Shown: positions 59,160 through 64,000 of the stretch, piece by piece
How the letters are laid out: every line of letters begins with the position of its first letter
How positions within the stretch are numbered: position 1 is the first letter of the stretch
Source: Apostichopus japonicus
Lineage: Eukaryota > Echinodermata > Holothuroidea > Aspidochirotida > Stichopodidae
Reading direction: 5' to 3'
Assembly: GCF_037975245.1 (NCBI RefSeq)
Contig: NC_092583.1
Span: 7,393,264-7,457,263, forward strand
DNA: 64,000 nucleotides
The notes under the pieces: model-generated
The model's input: only the letters and a program-made list of their open reading frames with translations
Told to the model about the DNA's origin: nothing
Database searches by the model: none
Translations under genes and position numbers: made by a program

Positions 59160-60480
59160 AGTAATTTCAAGAGAAGGAACATTCAGAACCCTCCCGGTGG
59201 CTGTGCTTAAGGATATCCTGGGTACTTTAAATCTGTTTGACTTAAGCTTAGAATGGGTAGTAGAGATTATATAATCAAGGAGTAGATTTTGTATTAGAGG
59301 GTCATGTTTTAAGTTATTTTTGAGAAATTTGGTGTCAAAGTTTTTGATAGTAATATTAATGCTGGATATTTTGCCAATTTCGTTAAGTTGTTTATTGGAA
59401 GTAAACCTTGGGTTTTGGGGCAGATACGGTAGGCAGAATTTTGTATTCTACGTATTTTTTTTTGTTAAATTCGGAAAGCTTATAAAGGCGAAACTACCAT
59501 ACAAAAGAATAGATTTGATTTTGGCGTGGTTGATTTTGAGGAGAGTTATTCTTAGAGTCTTAAGAGTTCTTCACGCTATCCCCGCAACTTTATTTATATG
59601 AGTTTTATATGTTAGTTCTGTTGTTACGTCTAGTAAAAAAAAGCTACTTTGCTATTTGTTATTGTATGATTAAAGAGGTTGATTTTCTTGGTTTTTATAT
59701 CGTTTTTACTAAACGGATATTTTAAAATTTTGAATTTACTCTTAATTGGGTTTATTTTTATTCGCCATTGGTAACACTATTTTTCTATTATATAAATTGA
59801 GTTTTGTGGATAATTGAATGCATTTGTGACTGTTTTACAAGTGTTCCACGTGGCTATATCGTCGGCGAATTGGCTAATTTTGGTAGTACTGACTTTATTA
59901 GTGGGTAGGTCGTTTACATACAAAGAGTATAGAGGACTTAGTATTGAGCCTTGGGGAGTGCCAGCTTCTAGAATGAAAGGATCGGAATGGATTGAATTGT
60001 ATTTAAGGTTAAATTTTAATAATTTGTACTTTAGACCATCATGCCAGGTTTTAATCGAATGCCTTTTGTGCATCAAGGAAGACTGCCGCTGCATGTGTTT
60101 AGTTTACTTTTTAAATCCTATTTTGATTCCTTCAGTTAATCTAGCAATGCATGGTTTAATGTAGATTTATTTGTTCTGAAATCGGATTGGCAGTAATTTA
60201 AGAGATTATTGCTTTCTAGGCGGGTTCTTATTCTGTTATCCATCATTTTTTCTCGAATATTTTATCTATTGCTGAAAGTAGGCTTATAGGTCTGCAGTTT
60301 TCTTGGTTTGTTCGGGTTTTGTAACAATATTGTAAGCGCATGATTCAATGGCTTTGGAAAAAAACCTGTTCCGAGTGTCTCGTAAAAGAGATGTTGAGTT
60401 AGTTTTAAAGAGTTATCTGGGCAGTTTTTTTTAGCATTATGTACATTACCCCATCTTTCCCAGGAGAGGAAATATTTGTT
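59160..60480 (-). pseudogene. decayed non-LTR (LINE) reverse transcriptase
   Basis: On the minus strand, in shifting frames: CRPISLLSAIDKIFEK (about 60,285-60,240), LESNNLLNYCQSDFR (about 60,220-60,175), AAVFLDAQKAFD (about 60,095-60,060), AGTPQGSILSPL (about 59,965-59,930) and QFADDIATW (about 59,873-59,846), the RT fingers and catalytic palm including the F-A-D-D box. Several frameshifts and stops make it inactive. The intervening 'thumb' continues to about 59,500. Its 3' end abuts the (TA)n arrays, which may have seeded from a microsatellite-type LINE tail. Confidence 0.75.
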
Positions 60481-60659
60481 GACAAGGAGTGGCAGGAATT
60501 GAAACTATTTTATAGAGAAGAGTGTCGGCATGGCAGTGAAGTCAATGCGACTTACTGGTTTCTGCTGGATTTAGCAGAAGTTTTGGAAAATCGGATTATT
60601 TTAATCAGTGTCGGATTATTTTAATCCGATTCCGTCGTAATTTCAAAGGAATTGTTTTG

Positions 60660-61470
60660 GTTTATCTAGGAAGGCAAATCGTTTCTTATGTTTAAACCGA
60701 ATGTTGTCGTTGTCTTGAGGTTTAGTTCCCAGATATTTTCTTTCCCTTTTCTAGATTTATTTGTCCAAGAATCGTTTTGGTCAATGGCAATAACACGCAA
60801 ATTCTCAATTGAATGATTTTGGAGATTGAAGTGATTTGCAACAGGTTGGTTGTTCTTTTTTGTTTTGATCGCCTCTCTTTCTTAGAGTGTTTTTCTGACT
60901 CTCCAACGTATTGTAACTTGCAAATCTTGCAGTAGATGAGGTAAATGACATTTTTGGATAGGCAGTTTATTTTATGCCGAATTTGGAACGTGCGTTTGGT
61001 TTGGTTGCTCTGAAAGTCCCCAGTCGAATAGACATGTAAGCACGTTTGGCAATTTTGTGTACAGGGCGATGATCCTGTAGTTTATGTTTTGCTTTCCCCT
61101 AATGAGTTGTCATCCTGATAGGATGCCCGAACTAAAATATCCCGTAGGTTGCTGGGTCTTTCAAATGAGATGACAGGTAGTTCTGAGAAAACTGATATCA
61201 GGCGTTTCGGTGCTTTGAAGTAGATAAAAATTCTTCTGAATGATATTAGCCAGTAATGGGGAGACCAGGGGGGAATTCAGTAACCAATGGTACCCTTTTG
61301 GAACCGGTTTTGACGAGTTTTGTACGTCAAAGTTTCGGTACGGGGTTTGCTTTTGGCCTTTTTGATGGCATTTCCAATAGTACCCCCGAAAATACTGTCT
61401 GTTTAGGAGGTGTTGTGACAAAGTCGACGCATGAAGTCGATTTTGATTCCCGCACTATAGAAATGTCATC
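60660..61470 (-). pseudogene. decayed Penelope-like element C-terminus (GIY-YIG)
   Basis: Minus strand, frame-shifted. It reads NVIYLIYCKICKLQYVGES (about 60,957-60,900), then in another frame NQPVANHFNLQNHSIENLRV (about 60,856-60,797) and a Trp...GLN ending. Upstream fragments such as PLVSPLLANII and FLRTTCHL fit the region preceding the endonuclease. The C-x-x-C...QYVGE motif and the HFN motif are those of Penelope-type GIY-YIG domains. Inactive. Its order relative to the LINE fragment suggests two separate elements. Confidence 0.65.
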
Positions 61471-61489
61471 TCATCTGTAGTGTCAAGAA

Positions 61490-64000
61490 GTAGGACAGCT
61501 CTAACAGGAGTGCTCTATACGCTCCATCTTGTGCATTACAACGACAGGATTCCGCCTAGCCAAGCCCCCCCCCCCCCCATAATACGCCAGCACCTCTATA
61601 GAGTTCTTACGCATGGCCCAAAACAAGATAGCACGTCATTACGAACGTTTCAAGGACTATATCAAGGGCAGTCTCAAACACAGAGACATCCCTAAGAGAA
61701 CTGGATTATTGTGCAGTGGAGAAAATAACTGACATCACGGAAACAGCTTGCAACTACTTCTAAAACACTCTCAAGGCGCAGGTCACCAATGCCAGGAACC
61801 CCTAATATCCGATATAGGTATCTTTCTAGTGAATTGGACATTTAAGTCACATACGTGGCAGTCAACTAGTGTCACACAATGAATGACGTCTCGGATATGA
61901 TGGTCAACGGACGATGACGAAATATGAAAAAAAGAAAGGTAAATGAAACGAAGAGGTAAGAAAGGGTGAGAGAGAGGGGGAGAGGGGGGGGGGGTCGGGA
62001 GGTTGTGAACTGTCAGGTAACAGAGGAATAAATTAATCAGGGGATCACACCACTATAAAGATACAATTTCTAGAAAAATACCTTTGAAAAGCATGCTAAC
62101 TTGTACCATATACAGATGACATATATTTTTGTCTCTTGGTAAAGCTTGAATTCGAGCCCATGCCCTCGTGATTGGAGGTGATCGGAAGTTATTACATTTG
62201 TTTTCCTTTATTCTTCTCCGTTATTATTTATCTTGTTATACTTTGTCATATTTGCCTTATTACGCGATTAACAAAAGGTTATAGGTAAAGATATGCTTAC
62301 AAAAGCCAAGTATTTACAAGAATAGTGGAGAAAACATCACTTCCCTTTAGTTTTTTAACTTCATGTCCCAGATTCACCAAACAAAATCCTCTCACACACC
62401 GAAGGTATACCTTGACGAGTCGGCGGTATTGTAATCCCAACATTCTGTGCCATCATCGTTAAGCTCCGGAGGCCTGACATCGTGTCTCATTTATGACGAA
62501 CTAAAGCAAGGGTTTTAGCAATATTCTATGACTGTTGATGACAAAATTACAACTTCGATATAATTATTTTTCAAAAACTAAGTTAAAAGGAGGCACTTAT
62601 CTTACTTTGGTGTCTTGCCATTCATTGCAACACAGAAACTTAAAGAAGAAAACAATTAAACCCATGATATCTAACAAATGACATAAGATTTTCTTCGAAG
62701 ATCGGGGAAGTTGTTCCTGTCATTTATCTTTATCGCATAGACCAATAATAATGGAAGGGGTGTGTGACTCCTTTAAGGTCAAGTGTCATCTAACAAAAGG
62801 CGTAAAACCTGTTTGAAATTTGTAAGAGTATACATTCCAATAGATACTAATTGTACATTGAAATTCACGGATATTAAAGAGTGGTGAGTCTTCCTTTCAG
62901 AGTCACCTTTAAACCTGTTATTGCTTTATAACCTGCATAGTCGGCAGTCGGGGAATAAAAATGCACACCAATGTGTTTGTAACATTTGATATACATTGTT
63001 AGCGCCACCAGTTGGCAGGAAATGAACTCGTTCAATGGCAGATGTACGACATGTATTTAAACTATTGAAAACAACTGGGTGGAAATTTCGACCAGTTACT
63101 CTCGGGATAAGCAAATGTAAATCGCCAAGATCTTGCTTGCCGCCAGCATCAGTGAAAGTGACCAATTTCGACGACGTACAGGAAAAACGGCTAATGGTAA
63201 CGTACAACCGAATTTCATAGGTTCCAACACCATAAACAAACACTAAGGAGCAATACTCTCGGACATTGTTGTAAGGGATGTTGTAACCACATTTTTTATT
63301 GGCAACTATTGGAAATACAAAGTGTTATCATTTGCTTAACACGAAGATCTAAACTTGTATTTTCAAACACAGTAAACATTATCCTAACAGCAATTGGAAA
63401 AACGTTTCCCTAATATAGGATACGGTAATCGTATATATGTCCCTCTTTCATGCCCTGGAACTTGGATGGCATTGAACACGTATTCGGTCATCAGTTTAAT
63501 TACTGATTACCTATATTATTGCGTGAAACTTGCTTCCAAGTTGACATTCAGAGAAAGTGGAATCGAACTTAGATCGATCGGAATCCAACGGGACCTTGAA
63601 TAATAAAAAGAACATCGCTCACATGACAAGGTGGTATCAAGAAATCCAGTCCACTTTACAGGTTTGTCTATAGAATGCATTAGTCCCCTTCAAACAAATT
63701 TCGTGAATAGGCCTATATTAAAAACCCAAATTTCACTAACAGTGTGGAATAGTTTAGAACTGACTATATTTTTCTTCCCACCAAGTGTGACACGCTAAAT
63801 CAAATTCTGAATGGATCTTGATATTCACACAATTCACCACGTTCGCGTAGTGGAACCTTTGTTTCTTGTTTCCTTTCAATTCAGGGAGGTACAACGATTT
63901 CCATCCAGTCGAATATCCGTTGACAATTTCCCACACACTTCTATTCTAGTTTATAGACCTACAGGAATAAGCAACTCATTATAAAGTACTGTTATACCAG
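61490..64000. other. intergenic, nothing recognised
   Basis: Short open frames only, overlapping on both strands around 62,926-63,243, with no domain, splice pattern or repeat identity that I can support. C-rich and G-rich tracts at about 61,565 and 61,985. Confidence 0.45.

Noticed and set aside
62926-63243. 105-codon minus-strand open frame overlapping a 61-codon plus-strand frame
   Set aside because: No domain or splice structure on either strand; chance frames cannot be excluded.

Overview
The window is AT-rich, intron-rich eukaryotic DNA. Genes have short coding exons with GT-AG introns, intergenic DNA is full of transposon fragments, tRNA-derived SINEs, microsatellites and poly-C/poly-G tracts. 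There is no prokaryotic, operon-like or CRISPR architecture. An animal is certain from the domains (ZU5, UPA and death-fold modules); a marine invertebrate deuterostome, perhaps an echinoderm such as a sea cucumber, is an inference from repeat content and the expanded death-fold/ZU5 repertoire.

Layout. (1) 0-3.3 kb: two non-autonomous DNA transposons with terminal inverted repeats and target-site duplications. (2) 4.1-7.3 kb, plus strand: five-exon gene A, encoding an acidic protein with an N-terminal dual-acylation signal (MGCVSSK), followed by a conserved promoter-like block at 7.8 kb. (3) 7.9-13.0 kb: intergenic DNA with inverted repeats and transposon ends. (4) 13.07-39.62 kb, minus strand: one very large gene. 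I could join twenty exons in a single reading frame totalling 5,523 nt (1,840 aa). The domain order is beta-propeller-like, DED-like, a 14-residue-repeat coiled coil, DED-like, ZU5-UPA, DED-like, UBA-like, ZU5-UPA, DED-like. The second half is an internal duplication with matching exon order and phases. Its introns hold tandem repeats rich in nuclear-receptor half-sites (AGGTCA). (5) 40-50 kb: more of the same repeats and a degraded direct duplication of the 23.2-30.2 kb part of the large gene (45.37-49.97 kb), interrupted by a SINE. (6) 50.0-52.0 kb: a second, independent insertion of the 1.5-kb transposon family. (7) 52.5-57.4 kb, plus strand: a 3' fragment of the A family (copy C), then paralogue B, which has the same five exons but a one-base deletion at codon 3. 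(8) 58.2-59.1 kb: (TA)n with TATAGCC arrays that invert to GGCTATA. (9) 59.2-61.5 kb, minus strand: decayed non-LTR reverse transcriptase and Penelope-like GIY-YIG fragments. (10) 61.5-64 kb: nothing recognised.

The large gene is the main item. It combines four death-fold modules, two UNC5/PIDD-type ZU5-UPA cassettes, an oligomerising coiled coil and a putative sensor propeller in one conceptual protein. That resembles a self-contained death-fold signalling scaffold. Whether it is one transcript or two genes turns on one splice donor at 18,529-18,530. All gene models are conceptual, built by eye from splice consensus and phase; no expression data were available.
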